From: Pseudotamlana agarivorans
GTDB lineage: Bacteria > Bacteroidota > Bacteroidia > Flavobacteriales > Flavobacteriaceae
Assembly: GCF_001642835.1 (NCBI RefSeq)
Contig: NZ_LXEI01000002.1
Location: 372,001 to 436,000, forward strand
DNA length: 64,000 bases
Reading direction: 5' to 3'
The notes beneath the pieces were generated by a model that saw nothing but the letters and a program-made list of their open reading frames with translations, was not told where the DNA came from and did not search any database. Below, in pieces: positions 16,201 to 26,000 of the stretch; position 1 is the first letter of the stretch, and each line of letters begins with the position of its first letter. The translations under genes and the position numbers were made by a program.

Positions 16201-18032
16201 GTATCGATTTTATTTTGGATAAAGCTAATGATGAAATACATTGGGAAAGCAGTAAAACTTATTTTACAGCTGTAAGTAGTTTGAAACAATTTGCCAGGCA
16301 AATTGATGAGTTAGAAAAACTCGAATTATTTATACTCGATCCCGATTTATTATCGGTTTCGAACAAAGAGCTATTAAGGGAAATAAATATTGATAATTTG
16401 CTCAGCAATGATAGGGCTAATCAGCTTTGGATGAAATTTTCGGGAGGGCAAAGTATTGTTGGTTTATCAAAAGAGCAAGCTGTAAATTATCTCGATTCTG
16501 GTGATACGGTATTCTCACATTATTGGATAGAGAAATACCAGTTTGAACGTTATCGAATATATGGTACCCACAATTGGGAAGAGGAAATTACAAAATTAAA
16601 AAGCTGTAATAGCCATTTAATTTATCCGGATGTAAACGATACTCATAATGGGCAAGTTCAATTTGCAGTTGTAAAAAGCACAACAGCCAAAAGCAGCAAG
16701 GTGGTGCGTTACAATCCTGAAACCATATATCGCTCACGTTATTGGGTATATCAAAAAATGCTATTGCAACAAATTGATTCAAGCAAACCTTTAATATTGC
16801 TCATTCAACATTGCGACGAAATAAAATATCTAAAAAACTACTTTGCAAGCTTAGGCTACTTTATACCTTATGGGGATATGCCCATCGGCCGTCAGTTGGA
16901 GCGTTTACATACGGATAAAAGTCATCGAAAAATGCTCATTGCTCCTCTTTATCAAATAGGTGCAATTTTACACGCCAATTACCTTGGAGCATTAACTGTG
17001 GTTATCGATAGCTTTTATTTAGCAGAAAAGTGCCATACTGCGCAAGGAACCTCGCTGTTTAAGCGTATGGAAACCCAGTCCGCCGGACAAAATTCTGAAA
17101 ATGAAGAAACTGAAGAGAAAAACATGACTTTTAAGTCGAATTTACCTTACGAAAAAGACACCTTTTTTCTGTTAAAGCTTCAATTACCCTATATAAATTA
17201 TTTGCGTACTATTATAAATGCTAACGACAGTGAACATCAAATTTGGTTGCTCGACCCTCGTATTACTGATTTTCCAGAATTGGGAGAAACCTGGAAAGCC
17301 AAACGGAATTACATATCTATTTGGAGCGATCCGGAGAGTTATGAAGCCGATGCAAAAGAAGCCGATGAGCATATTAACAGTGTTAAGCCAAGTAATGAAA
17401 TACCATATGAGCACAATGAGGTAAAGAGTATTTTATCAAAAGCTTTTCTGGGTGAAGAGTTCGATTGGTACGACTATCAGCATGAATATCTAGATAAAAT
17501 AATTCCGGGCAAGGAGGATTTTTTAATCAGCTTGCCTACCGGGGGAGGAAAATCTTTACTGTTTCAGGCTCCTTCCATTTTCAAAAGTACTTTTACCAAC
17601 CGATTAACATTGGTAATTACTCCTCTCAAGGCACTTATGGAAGATCAAGTAAAAGATCTATGGCAGAAGGGGTTTGTTGGTAGTGTTGAATACATTAACT
17701 CAGATCGTAGCAGCGATGTTCAGTTAATATATCGTAGCCTGGCTGGAGGAGAGTTGTCACTTTTGTACATTACTCCTGAACGGTTTAGAAGTCGTGGATT
17801 TCTTAATGCCTTAAATATGCGTTTACAATCAGATGGAGGTCTTGAGTATGTTGTTTTTGATGAGGCTCACTGTGTATCTCAATGGGGTAATGAGTTTCGT
17901 CCCGATTATTTAAACGGGGCGAAAGTAGTTTGTCAAAAACGACAACAATGTGACCAAGACTTTCCGATTTTATTATTCTCCGCTACCGTTTCGGAAAAAG
18001 TTTATAACGATTTTAATGTGATTTTTTCATGA
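13230..18032 (+). CDS. Exonuclease / RecQ-type helicase first half (giant DNA-processing protein)
   Basis: This is a 1600-residue protein. Residues about 81-165 look like a cold-shock/OB domain (FVAYVKFV ... HGFVKRI ... RGKAKSAQLV). Two diverged repeats of about 208 residues follow (W309 NTLDNSLLDNELLK and W517 NTINETILNHELLK). A DEDDh 3'-5' exonuclease domain starts near 718 (FDLEV, then GHNATEFDCPIL, then HHAIDDAKLT). The C-terminus is the first RecA domain of a RecQ-like SF2 helicase, with PTGGGKS near 1437, DEAHCVSQWG near 1544 and FSATV. It stops right after motif III, exactly where the second RecA domain should begin. That domain opens the next gene, which overlaps by 4 bases (ATGA). 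Alone it would lack the arginine-finger half of the ATPase. It is probably a DNA-degrading defence enzyme; this is inferred. Confidence 0.85.
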   Translation: MQLSKLLKHYKLNVQQLKLILERKSIIHDFRATTTVPDEWNQLLSEYTGIESMLTDKQVESQIIVPANISECIQKTEQPLVNDVFVAYVKFVADDNSHGFVKRIDNIAKIKQVDFRIKNELDYVLGIDIKDLKRGQLVLCASSSDSNNRGKAKSAQLVSSVFTGIIHKQPSAIDFTMIDTVETNFTISLSCNTEKQAELLEYATLELFYNKKKVYNRYSRSSLKWFFTFELAKGEVNEEAVELGIKSQVENILTKFTLNKTDKYLIDAYRSIVDQGMFSARLSELFIQEFELGTSFESVDKLSKFVDKWNTLDNSLLDNELLKTKVDTSILFEYWKQGGLSFNYWGWHLVGIVIDYYKGIEVESQLNLVYKGNIQDTSITILQESLDFYFSKIGLINDALHYNNLHTIISFLPLKSRRVLHEKLYFIINPDLQFKVWLKDTRLDFTEGVNNVLVEKLEFELKKEELGDEIIQLVGVAKEHIDPKKYREITSRNLINEISFGKCFKTETSICNFIIKWNTINETILNHELLKNKINADLLFDNWKEGFLPFNFYGDLLVEHFLQHFDTENIPNALHDIFKGEVNEESYNDFEVSLQYYFSNCRDIDTQNLFNSLKAFIAYLPEKFRADNLAQAYLKLTPKLQIENWLQDQNLDFPQKAAVRYMASFEVEQQEQLLQHIEDKFLPDVLNELHEIKNEALLKRLLELVVYPRITAFNAISFDLEVNPTTKEILELAFGDEKQWEKCVHKDNMPISLNSLEALTKDNNKLFIGHNATEFDCPILEKHNIYISPNKLWDTMLIEMLLSPEFMTFALKTVHHAIDDAKLTHCLFINQLLRLVKISESDFELIIAYFPTAISEKIKIFKNTLALNWLPVNFLFSERNEFYRPQPKANPVLTRLKEELSKHCDKTKLIIAPQVYEKELLRVSNIVCNFIDTDEDYRLLSQSKVDELTDENDWSFIVLQRYFNYCKVEQIEPYWGNLAVAIKMRLYNTPGIDFILDKANDEIHWESSKTYFTAVSSLKQFARQIDELEKLELFILDPDLLSVSNKELLREINIDNLLSNDRANQLWMKFSGGQSIVGLSKEQAVNYLDSGDTVFSHYWIEKYQFERYRIYGTHNWEEEITKLKSCNSHLIYPDVNDTHNGQVQFAVVKSTTAKSSKVVRYNPETIYRSRYWVYQKMLLQQIDSSKPLILLIQHCDEIKYLKNYFASLGYFIPYGDMPIGRQLERLHTDKSHRKMLIAPLYQIGAILHANYLGALTVVIDSFYLAEKCHTAQGTSLFKRMETQSAGQNSENEETEEKNMTFKSNLPYEKDTFFLLKLQLPYINYLRTIINANDSEHQIWLLDPRITDFPELGETWKAKRNYISIWSDPESYEADAKEADEHINSVKPSNEIPYEHNEVKSILSKAFLGEEFDWYDYQHEYLDKIIPGKEDFLISLPTGGGKSLLFQAPSIFKSTFTNRLTLVITPLKALMEDQVKDLWQKGFVGSVEYINSDRSSDVQLIYRSLAGGELSLLYITPERFRSRGFLNALNMRLQSDGGLEYVVFDEAHCVSQWGNEFRPDYLNGAKVVCQKRQQCDQDFPILLFSATVSEKVYNDFNVIFS

Positions 18033-21000
18033 TAAGCCGATTAGAAAACAAGGAGGTATATAATCCTATACGCGACCATATTAATATTAATTTTGAACAG
18101 GTAGATTCAGTAGATGATGCACTTGCTTTTATCTCTAATGATTTATCAAGAAAAGGTTTTGACCCCGAAAAAAGTCGTGTTCTAATTTTTGTTCCTACTC
18201 GTAAAAAGACAGAAAATATTGCCGAGCTTTTAAGTATAAAATTAAATGATACAAGTGCAGCTTACGGAAATAAAATAGATTTCTACCATGCCGGTCTTGA
18301 TGGTATCGAACGCGAAGAAAAATACGATCAGTTTAATGCCGGTGATGTCGTAATATTAGTAGCTACCAAGGCGTTTGGTATGGGTATGGATATTAAGAAT
18401 ATTCATTACATCTACCACGTGGGGCCTGCTTCAACATTTGAAGACTACTTGCAAGAGGTGGGAAGGGCTGGACGCCATAAAGGAATGCTGGAAGAGGCTG
18501 GGTTTTCAACTCAAAATCCAATTCAAACAATATGTCTGTTTTTGAAAGATGATTTTAAAAAACTCAAGGATAAATTACATGAATCGCAAATAACCTGGAC
18601 AAATTTAAATGAAGTTAGGGAAATCGTATTTGACTATGTAAAACAATTTAAAACCCTAGAAGTTGATGAAGAACAGCCTTTTGCTTTGCCACTCGATTTG
18701 TTAGAACAATCGGATGAATTTAATGATAAATTTAATAAAGATACGTTTTTTAGAGTTTCTCTCTTTTGGTTGGAAAAGTTAGAACGTATTAAACTAGGAG
18801 TTTATACACCTACTCAGTTACCAATTCAATTAATGAATGATAACAGCAACTCTATAGAAAAGGTCGGAGAAGATAAATTGAAACAGCAAATTAATTCCTT
18901 ACTAAATGGACTTAACGAATACCAAAAGGATAACTTTCCAAGTTCACAATTTGTAATGATTGAGATGAACAAACTCAAAGCGTTTGTTCCAGACCTATCA
19001 CCAGGGAAATTATTAGGCTTATTATTTCGTGTACAAAACCTTGACCTTATCCGTATAGAACGAACAATTACACTTGAGCCAACAAAAACACGAATCGATG
19101 AGTTAAAGGAATGGGAAGAAATGAAGTGGTGTCATGATACAAAATCACCTATATTGGAAGCTCTCTTTGAACTCGCTCATGAGATTTTAAATTCAACCTC
19201 TTTGGGAGATCAAAGAAGTTTTGATGGAGCCTATTTAGATCACTTGAGGAAGGAAGTAACTACTAATCATTTTATACCTGATAATATTTTTTGGAAAGAA
19301 ACAAAAGGCAAACATGAGAAGGAAATAAGTAAGGACGAAATTGCTAAAATACTTGCTGAAGATTTTATTACTAAACGATCAAAATTTGCTCTTAAGCTTA
19401 TAAGCTTTTTGCCAAAAATCCGTCATAAGACGGTTATTCAAATTAATCCAGATACCAAACACCCTGAAATAACCCAGCTGGTTTATAATGGTTATCAAAA
19501 ACATGACGAATGGAAAGCTCTACTGAATGATTTTAAGGATAAGCTATATGTCTTAATTCAAAACATTTCAAAAGAATTTATTATTGAGAATAAAAAACGC
19601 TTTAATATTGTTGACTTAATTGTTAAACTAGACATTATTGAGCAGGAAGAAGATTATCTTCAAAAGTTAGTTTTTATAGTCAAAGCACTAGCTTATCTGA
19701 AGGGCTATGGTAGCCTTGTTCCGATGGGGATAGAATTATTTATTAAAGATACGACTTCATTTGCTGAAAAAGATCAATCCTCAAACGATTATCAGGTTTT
19801 CAACGAGTTTAACGAAAGTAATCAAATGCGTGAACTACGATTATTAGCTCTTGAGTGTTTGTCAAGGATTAATACTGAAGATTATGATACCTACATAAAA
19901 GATTACTTTAGGGGAGCAAGTGTCAGTGATATTATAAGGCTTCTGGAGGATAAACTAGGTGAAGAGCATGAGAATTTAAAAGCTTTCAGAATAGAAGCCT
20001 TAAACAAAGCTAAGGAAGAACTAAATGAAGCGCAACGTAAGGTTTATGATACTAATGTAAACCAAAACCTACAGGTGATAGCCGGTCCAGGTAGTGGAAA
20101 AACACATACTTTAACCTTAAGGGTTGCAAAACTTATTCAAGAGGAGAAAGTTAACCCCGACAATATTTTGGTTCTGGCCTATAACCGCGCAGTTGTGGTT
20201 GAATTAAAAGAGCGCCTTGAACGACTGTTTCGTGCTCTTGGCTATGGCAAATTAATTAAGCGCCTAAAAGTATATACGTTTCACGGATTTTGTAAATTTT
20301 GCTTAAAAAATGAACTAGATAACCTAGATTTTGATAGATGGACAACTACTTTTATCCGAAAAGCACGTAATGAACCAGGGCTGGTAGCTCAGAAGTTGGG
20401 TAATGTTAAATATGTTTTTGTAGATGAATTTCAGGATATTACCAGCGAACGTATGGAGCTATTAAGCTTGATTGCGAATCCTGAAAACACCAAAGTATGC
20501 GTTATTGGTGATCCCAACCAAAGTATATATGGTTATGAAAGAGCAGCTGTAGGCGATACTATGAATCCTAAACCATTCTATGATAGATTTAAAGAGATAT
20601 ATAAACCACAAGAGTTAAACTTGAATATCAACTATAGATCCTACCCCGAAATACTTAGGAATGCAGAGCAATTATTAAGTTTGAATAAATCAAAATTTAT
20701 TTTACCACCATTAGTAGCAAATAAAGTACCCAAAAACAATGAGACTTACTGTCATATTATAAAATACGCAAAAGGAGAGCTTTCCTGGTTGGATTGGCTA
20801 AACGAGTTGATTGAAACGAAAGAAGACAGTGGTAGTAACAAGTACAGTCAAGTTGCCTTAATGTTTCGAACTAACGATGAAGTTTATAAGGCATTTAATA
20901 CTGTTAAAGAAAAAATGAAAAATGTTAGAATTCGTATTCAAGGAGGTAAGAGCTCTCCATATCGTTCGCGTGAGTTTTATTACTTTTTAAAATCGTTTGA

Positions 21001-21937
21001 AAGGATATCAGGACAGTTTGTTGAGTCCAGTTTGATTAAGTCTTTTGCAAAGGAGAAAGAATTATGTCTAGCTAGATTTCCCAATTGGGATAATTATTTA
21101 CTAAATCTTTTTCACTGTATTCTTATAGAATTTAGTCGTATTAAAGATGAAGATGCTACTTATGGAGAATTGATAGATTTTGTGGAAGATATCGCTAATC
21201 GAGATGATGGTCAATTCGGGAAAATTTACGATAATAATATAAGAAGCATAGAAGGTGAAAAAGCAGAGCAAGAAATTGTGATTACCACTATGCACAAAGT
21301 AAAAGGAATAGAATATGACGCCGTAATTATACCACCTTCGTTTGCTAACCTGCCTCCTAGATTAGGAAGAGATAATGCATACACTGAAAAACAAATAGAA
21401 GAAGACATTGAGGAAGAACGACGCTTGCTTTATGTTGCTTATACGAGGGCTAAATATAAATTAATTGTTATAAAGTATGATAGAGAACATTCTTTAGACA
21501 AAGGAGAAATATATAAATTCCCTGATGACACCATGAATAGATTGGGTGTTAAAATACCAGAAGGAATTGATAAGATGAATATCTCTTGGGGTGCACAAGA
21601 TTATCAAGAAACTAGACTCAAGGTATTTAATCATTTACGTGATAGTATTAAGCTAGGAGCTCCGGTGCGATTAATTAAGAAAATTAATGGTTTATACACT
21701 TTTTGGGAGGTAGTATGTAACAACAGAATAAGTGGTCAAATAACATCGAGATATTATCCAAATACGAATAAAACAGAATTGAACGGATTCTTGGTATCAT
21801 CAATTGAAAGATATACTTATGTTGAGACCTTAAAGTATGATGAGAAACACAGTACAAACTATGCAAGCAGATGGTGTGAGTCGTCTAAGAGCAGAGGATA
21901 TATTTATTTAGTAGATTTTGCTGGTTTTGGAAAATAA
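18029..21937 (+). CDS. RecQ second half fused to UvrD-like helicase
   Basis: This 1302-residue protein begins with RecQ RecA-domain 2: LIFVPTRKK, ATKAFGMGMD and DYLQEVGRAGR (motif VI near residue 145). A long helical middle of unknown fold follows. A complete SF1 UvrD-type helicase then starts near 675: GPGSGKT (about 686), VDEFQDI (799), GDPNQSIYGY, NYRSYPEI, TTMHKVKGIEYD and LLYVAYTRAK (about 1133). The C-terminal 130 residues form a small beta-rich domain with no obvious match. The gene starts inside the end of the preceding one (ATGA). The two polypeptides together would form one exonuclease-RecQ-UvrD machine of about 2900 residues, either as a genuine two-subunit enzyme or through a recent one-base change in a T6 tract. 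Confidence 0.85.
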   Translation: MISRLENKEVYNPIRDHININFEQVDSVDDALAFISNDLSRKGFDPEKSRVLIFVPTRKKTENIAELLSIKLNDTSAAYGNKIDFYHAGLDGIEREEKYDQFNAGDVVILVATKAFGMGMDIKNIHYIYHVGPASTFEDYLQEVGRAGRHKGMLEEAGFSTQNPIQTICLFLKDDFKKLKDKLHESQITWTNLNEVREIVFDYVKQFKTLEVDEEQPFALPLDLLEQSDEFNDKFNKDTFFRVSLFWLEKLERIKLGVYTPTQLPIQLMNDNSNSIEKVGEDKLKQQINSLLNGLNEYQKDNFPSSQFVMIEMNKLKAFVPDLSPGKLLGLLFRVQNLDLIRIERTITLEPTKTRIDELKEWEEMKWCHDTKSPILEALFELAHEILNSTSLGDQRSFDGAYLDHLRKEVTTNHFIPDNIFWKETKGKHEKEISKDEIAKILAEDFITKRSKFALKLISFLPKIRHKTVIQINPDTKHPEITQLVYNGYQKHDEWKALLNDFKDKLYVLIQNISKEFIIENKKRFNIVDLIVKLDIIEQEEDYLQKLVFIVKALAYLKGYGSLVPMGIELFIKDTTSFAEKDQSSNDYQVFNEFNESNQMRELRLLALECLSRINTEDYDTYIKDYFRGASVSDIIRLLEDKLGEEHENLKAFRIEALNKAKEELNEAQRKVYDTNVNQNLQVIAGPGSGKTHTLTLRVAKLIQEEKVNPDNILVLAYNRAVVVELKERLERLFRALGYGKLIKRLKVYTFHGFCKFCLKNELDNLDFDRWTTTFIRKARNEPGLVAQKLGNVKYVFVDEFQDITSERMELLSLIANPENTKVCVIGDPNQSIYGYERAAVGDTMNPKPFYDRFKEIYKPQELNLNINYRSYPEILRNAEQLLSLNKSKFILPPLVANKVPKNNETYCHIIKYAKGELSWLDWLNELIETKEDSGSNKYSQVALMFRTNDEVYKAFNTVKEKMKNVRIRIQGGKSSPYRSREFYYFLKSFERISGQFVESSLIKSFAKEKELCLARFPNWDNYLLNLFHCILIEFSRIKDEDATYGELIDFVEDIANRDDGQFGKIYDNNIRSIEGEKAEQEIVITTMHKVKGIEYDAVIIPPSFANLPPRLGRDNAYTEKQIEEDIEEERRLLYVAYTRAKYKLIVIKYDREHSLDKGEIYKFPDDTMNRLGVKIPEGIDKMNISWGAQDYQETRLKVFNHLRDSIKLGAPVRLIKKINGLYTFWEVVCNNRISGQITSRYYPNTNKTELNGFLVSSIERYTYVETLKYDEKHSTNYASRWCESSKSRGYIYLVDFAGFGK

Positions 21938-22083
21938 GCTAGTTAGGAAGTTAGCAGTAAAATACTTGTATTTTGTGTGTTTATAGGGGGAATAATAGGA
22001 GGTGTTACCTCAAACAAATGCATTATCTATTATATCTTTTAGTTGGACGTAAAAAGAAATATAGCTATTTATTGTGTTTTGAG

Positions 22084-22151
22084 GGTAAATAAACTCATTT
22101 GTCCAAAGAATTTAGAAAGCTTTCTGTCAGCCCAAATGAGTTAATTTATCC
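22084..22151. repeat. Nested inverted repeat
   Basis: Outer arms GGTAAATAAACTCATTTG and CAAATGAGTTAATTTATCC are almost fully complementary (10 perfect pairs next to the loop). The 31-base loop contains the perfect 12-bp palindrome AGAAAGCTTTCT at 22114-22125. It could form a cruciform or a branched RNA. There is no T run on either strand, so it is not an ordinary terminator. Confidence 0.5.
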
Positions 22152-22397
22152 TAAAACTAAAAAGGTTAATTCAGCTGAAATATATAAGATTGAGGTAGTA
22201 AAACAATATATTTGATTCACGAAAAATAAATAAAGAAATCTTTTTAGTAATCTAAAATGTACAACTTTTTAATACCATGTTTGTGGATTATTTTAAATAA
22301 AAAAATGCCAATAAAATCAAATCTAAGACAAAATAAAAATTATTTTTTAAAGATGACAATGTCCTAATCTTTTTATGAGTCTTATCTTTTTTGAGGT

Positions 22398-22425
22398 GTT
22401 TTTGTATCTCATTTGTACCTCGATT
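22398..22425 (+). repeat. Internal copy of the TTTGTACCTCG motif
   Basis: TTTGTATCTCATTTGTACCTCG repeats the two-unit pattern of the left end (units 11 bases apart), 50-70 bases before the lipoprotein gene. Confidence 0.45.
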
Positions 22426-22470
22426 TTTTTCCTTATTTTACAGGCTTATTAAAATATATTATAAGTCATT

Positions 22471-22950
22471 TTGAAAAAAATCATAGTCTTATCCATTTTT
22501 ATAATCAGTGTATTTTATTCATGCAAGTCGGATCCTAAAATTACAGACTACAGCGAAGATGATTTATATGAAGTTCAAGGGATTCTGGATTTTATTGGTT
22601 CAAATAGTAATCCTTTTGATCACCACACAATTAAGGATGTAAGATTTAGTTATTTCTTAGATCGCTCTATTCCTAAAAAAGGATCCGAAAATAATCTTGA
22701 TTTAAGAGATGTCGAATATGCCTTTAGGCCAAATGATATTCAAAACGGTTACCCATTAATAGTCTTAGTTCATAAAGATGATGAAAACATTAGTTTTTAT
22801 GGTCAAGTTGGAGTTCTTGATAATTTGAACGAAAAAGAAAAAGCATTTCTCACGGGTTATATTCAAAGTAAAATGGATAAAATAAAGAAAGAGACGCCGG
22901 AGTATATTTACAATGCGCTCATTGAAGAAAAACAAACCGGAAAGGATTAA
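22471..22950 (+). CDS. Small lipoprotein upstream of McrB
   Basis: This 159-residue exported lipoprotein has a signal peptide MKKIIVLSIFIISVFYSC with the lipobox cysteine at residue 18. The start codon is TTG at 22471: no ATG exists near this point and the signal sequence begins exactly there. The mature part has mixed strands and helices with no recognised domain, and ends in a Lys/Glu-rich helix. It lies 60 bases before the McrB gene on the same strand, so cotranscription is possible. A periplasmic or outer-membrane protein beside a cytoplasmic nuclease is odd. It may be unrelated cargo, or a surface-exclusion or immunity factor. No function can be assigned. Confidence 0.6.
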   Translation: MKKIIVLSIFIISVFYSCKSDPKITDYSEDDLYEVQGILDFIGSNSNPFDHHTIKDVRFSYFLDRSIPKKGSENNLDLRDVEYAFRPNDIQNGYPLIVLVHKDDENISFYGQVGVLDNLNEKEKAFLTGYIQSKMDKIKKETPEYIYNALIEEKQTGKD

Positions 22951-23010
22951 TTTTTTTTAAAATTCTGTTACGTTTAGATGTAGCAAATACCAAAAAATAA
23001 AAGTATTAAT

Positions 23011-26000
23011 ATGTCAAATATGATCGTTGATTTTATAAAAGAAAAAGCCATTTTTCTTAATAATTTAAGTAAAGACGAAGAAGCGCTTTTTAATTATATA
23101 AATACTAACCAAGATAATTTAGAAGAGATTATCCAACAGTATAAACCAGAAACTGTATTCAAACCCGTTAATACCTTACGTTTCTTAATAGCTAATGAGC
23201 TTAAAAAAGGGAATAAGGTTGATGTTAAAATTCTAGATGCACTAAAACTAGCCATTGAAGAAAGAGATATTTCAGTTTACTATAATTTTAATGAAACTGT
23301 AAATCAAAGTTTATCTAATTACAAGCAGAGTAAAAAAGGTATGTTTCCTAATTGGGGGAACGCTTTTAATGTATTATTTCCTTTTTTGTACAATAACGCA
23401 GTAAATGCAGAAGTAAATATACAACTCGAAAGGTTGGCAGATGAGGTTATTCAAGCCAATCAACTGGAAAATGTATCTAAACATATTGTTAGTTTTCTAG
23501 GATCGAACAACTATGGATCTGACCATACTTGGGTTGCAATAATTCCAGAAACGGCTCCTAGTGTGCAATATGCTTATCAAATATTTTTCACTATAAATAA
23601 AAACGGTGTAGTTGGAGGCTTGCATAAAGGACACAGTTTAACCAAACAAGTATTTAGTAACCAAGACTTGCAGTTCAATAATTGGGAGAATTATATAGAG
23701 CATACACAACAGACTAAGGAGGAGTGGTTACAATTAAACTCAGCGGTTAATTTCATATTATTAAATGATGAAAAGGCATTAATAAAAGCAGTAAAGCAAG
23801 TTGATGCAGTAGCATTAGCTGATTATTTCAAGGTGCTTGATAAATTAAAAGAAGATTTAGATATTCAAGATGAAGAAAAGCTCGTGTTTAGCACCTCAAG
23901 TAATCGTTTAAGCTTTCATGTAGGAAAGCGGTATTGTTTGAATGTTAATAAAGCACTTTTCGATTATATTTCGTATATCGAACTAGAAGAAGGTAATTCA
24001 GATAGGGAAACATTTACAGCTTCTGAAACGGCATACCTGTATAAAAACAGAAACTCAGGAGACGTTTATAAAAATTATGAGGTTATTAAATCTGCTATTG
24101 AAATTGAAATAGAGAGAGACAACCATGCATTGGCAAAATCGTACGATAATAGTGCTTTTAGGAAAGCTGTTTTTAATTTAGCATATCGAAATAATATCAT
24201 TCAGAATAATGAAATTAAAGGAAAACCTAATAATTATTGGGGATTAGGATTTAATTCAAATATAGACAGATTGAATCTCTTTAAAAAAGAAGGGTATTGG
24301 CAAGCAATAGATTATAAAAAAGGAGATACTCGAGCAGCGGCAAAAAGGGCTAGAAAGTTATTTGAGAAGATTCAAACAGGAGATTATGTTATTATTAAGG
24401 GGTATGGTGGTTCACACGATTTAATTGTTCATTATAAAGGTGAAGTAGTATCAAAAGATGAAGAAAATGAACGTTTAGAGCTAAAAGAAATAAAAGGAGC
24501 TCTTTATAAAGGTAAAGCACCAAGAGGAACTGGTGCTGGTAATTGGCACGATACAATTGTACAAGTAAAGAGGCAGGAAGATATTAAATTATTGTTTGAA
24601 AATATGGTAAACATTAAAACAGAGTTTATTGAATGGTTGATTTTGAATTCTAGTGCTGATTTTTTCAATAAAAAATCGGATACCCTAAGTGAAAATTTAG
24701 ACTATTATAACACCTTTTTTAATATCGACATTTTTAATGTTTCAAAAAGTAGTTATAAAAATGTAATAGCAGAAATTGAGAATATTGCTTATAACGATGA
24801 CACAAGTGCTTTCTTTAAATTTAGTAAAGTTGAGAGTAATCATGTGCCAAGGGCAATTATTGGTCGTGCAAATTATTTTAAGTTTTTAGGGGATTATTTT
24901 AACGAATCTGATGAAATAAAAAATGAAGATGATACTTATATTGGTTATACAGCCCCACTAAACCAAATATTATACGGCCCACCGGGAACAGGAAAAACCT
25001 ATAATACGGTTTTAGAAGCAGCAAAGATTATAGAGCAGAATGAAACTTTAAGCTATGCTGAAGCTCTACAGGTTTTTAACACCCATTTGGGTAAGCGCAT
25101 AGAATTTATAACGTTCCATCAAAATTATAGTTATGAGGATTTTGTTCAGGGCTTGAGACCAGATGTAGATCAGCTAGCTTTAAGTTTTAATAGGGAAGAT
25201 GGTTTATTTGCAAAAATAGCTACTAATGCACTTTTTGAGTATTATAAAGTACATCAAAAGGAAAGTAAATTAAAGAAATCTAAAGAAGATGTTAGTATTG
25301 ATATTAATGAAGCTTACATCGAATTTTTTAAATCTTTAACTGTTGGTCAAGAGTTTGAAACCAAAACTGGGATGACCGTTAAGGTGGTTAGTTTTACAGA
25401 TAGACAAAATATTGAATTTAAGCCAGATAATGGTGTGAAATCTTATTTGGTTTCAGGAAATCGTTTATTGAAATTATATGAAGTCTTCCCAGATATTAAT
25501 AAAATTGAACGCGTACATGAAGATATTAGGGAAGCCATTGGTGGGTGTAATTCTTCAATATACTATGTGGCATTAAGAGAGTTTATTTCATTTTTAGACA
25601 GCTATAAAGAAACCGTTGATACCTTTGAGGATAAAGATGAGGCAGATTTCGATTATGATGATATCTCTTATCAACGTAAAAAGGACCTGCTTACTAATGT
25701 GAATTTATCCGATTTACGCAAAGTAGATCTGCATAAGGTTCCTAAGTATGTAATTATTATAGATGAGATAAACAGGGCTAATATTTCGCGAGTTTTTGGA
25801 GAGTTAATTACGCTTTTGGAGCATGATAAACGTTCTCATGGTCAAATTCCTTTAAAAGTAAAACTACCTTCTAGTGAAAATTTTATTGTGCCTTCAAACT
25901 TATATGTTATTGGCACTATGAATACCGCCGATAAATCGATTGCTTTATTAGATATAGCTTTAAGGCGACGCTTCGAATTTGTGGCAATGTATCCAAAATA

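Larger units (their letters stand above)
21938..22470. other. Gene-free gap before the McrBC module
   Basis: This 533-bp AT-rich region holds the nested inverted repeat at 22084-22151 and the second copy of the GTACCTCG motif at 22398-22425. I see no convincing reading frame. Its motif content resembles the element's left end, hinting that cargo on either side was joined here. Confidence 0.5.

Noticed and set aside
18015-18032. Programmed -1 frameshift at the T6 tract between the RecQ halves
   Set aside because: Codons here are ATT TTT TCA, which do not form a standard X-XXY-YYZ slippery heptamer, and no clear downstream pseudoknot is seen. Reinitiation at ATGA or a one-base indel is more likely, although a frameshift is not excluded.
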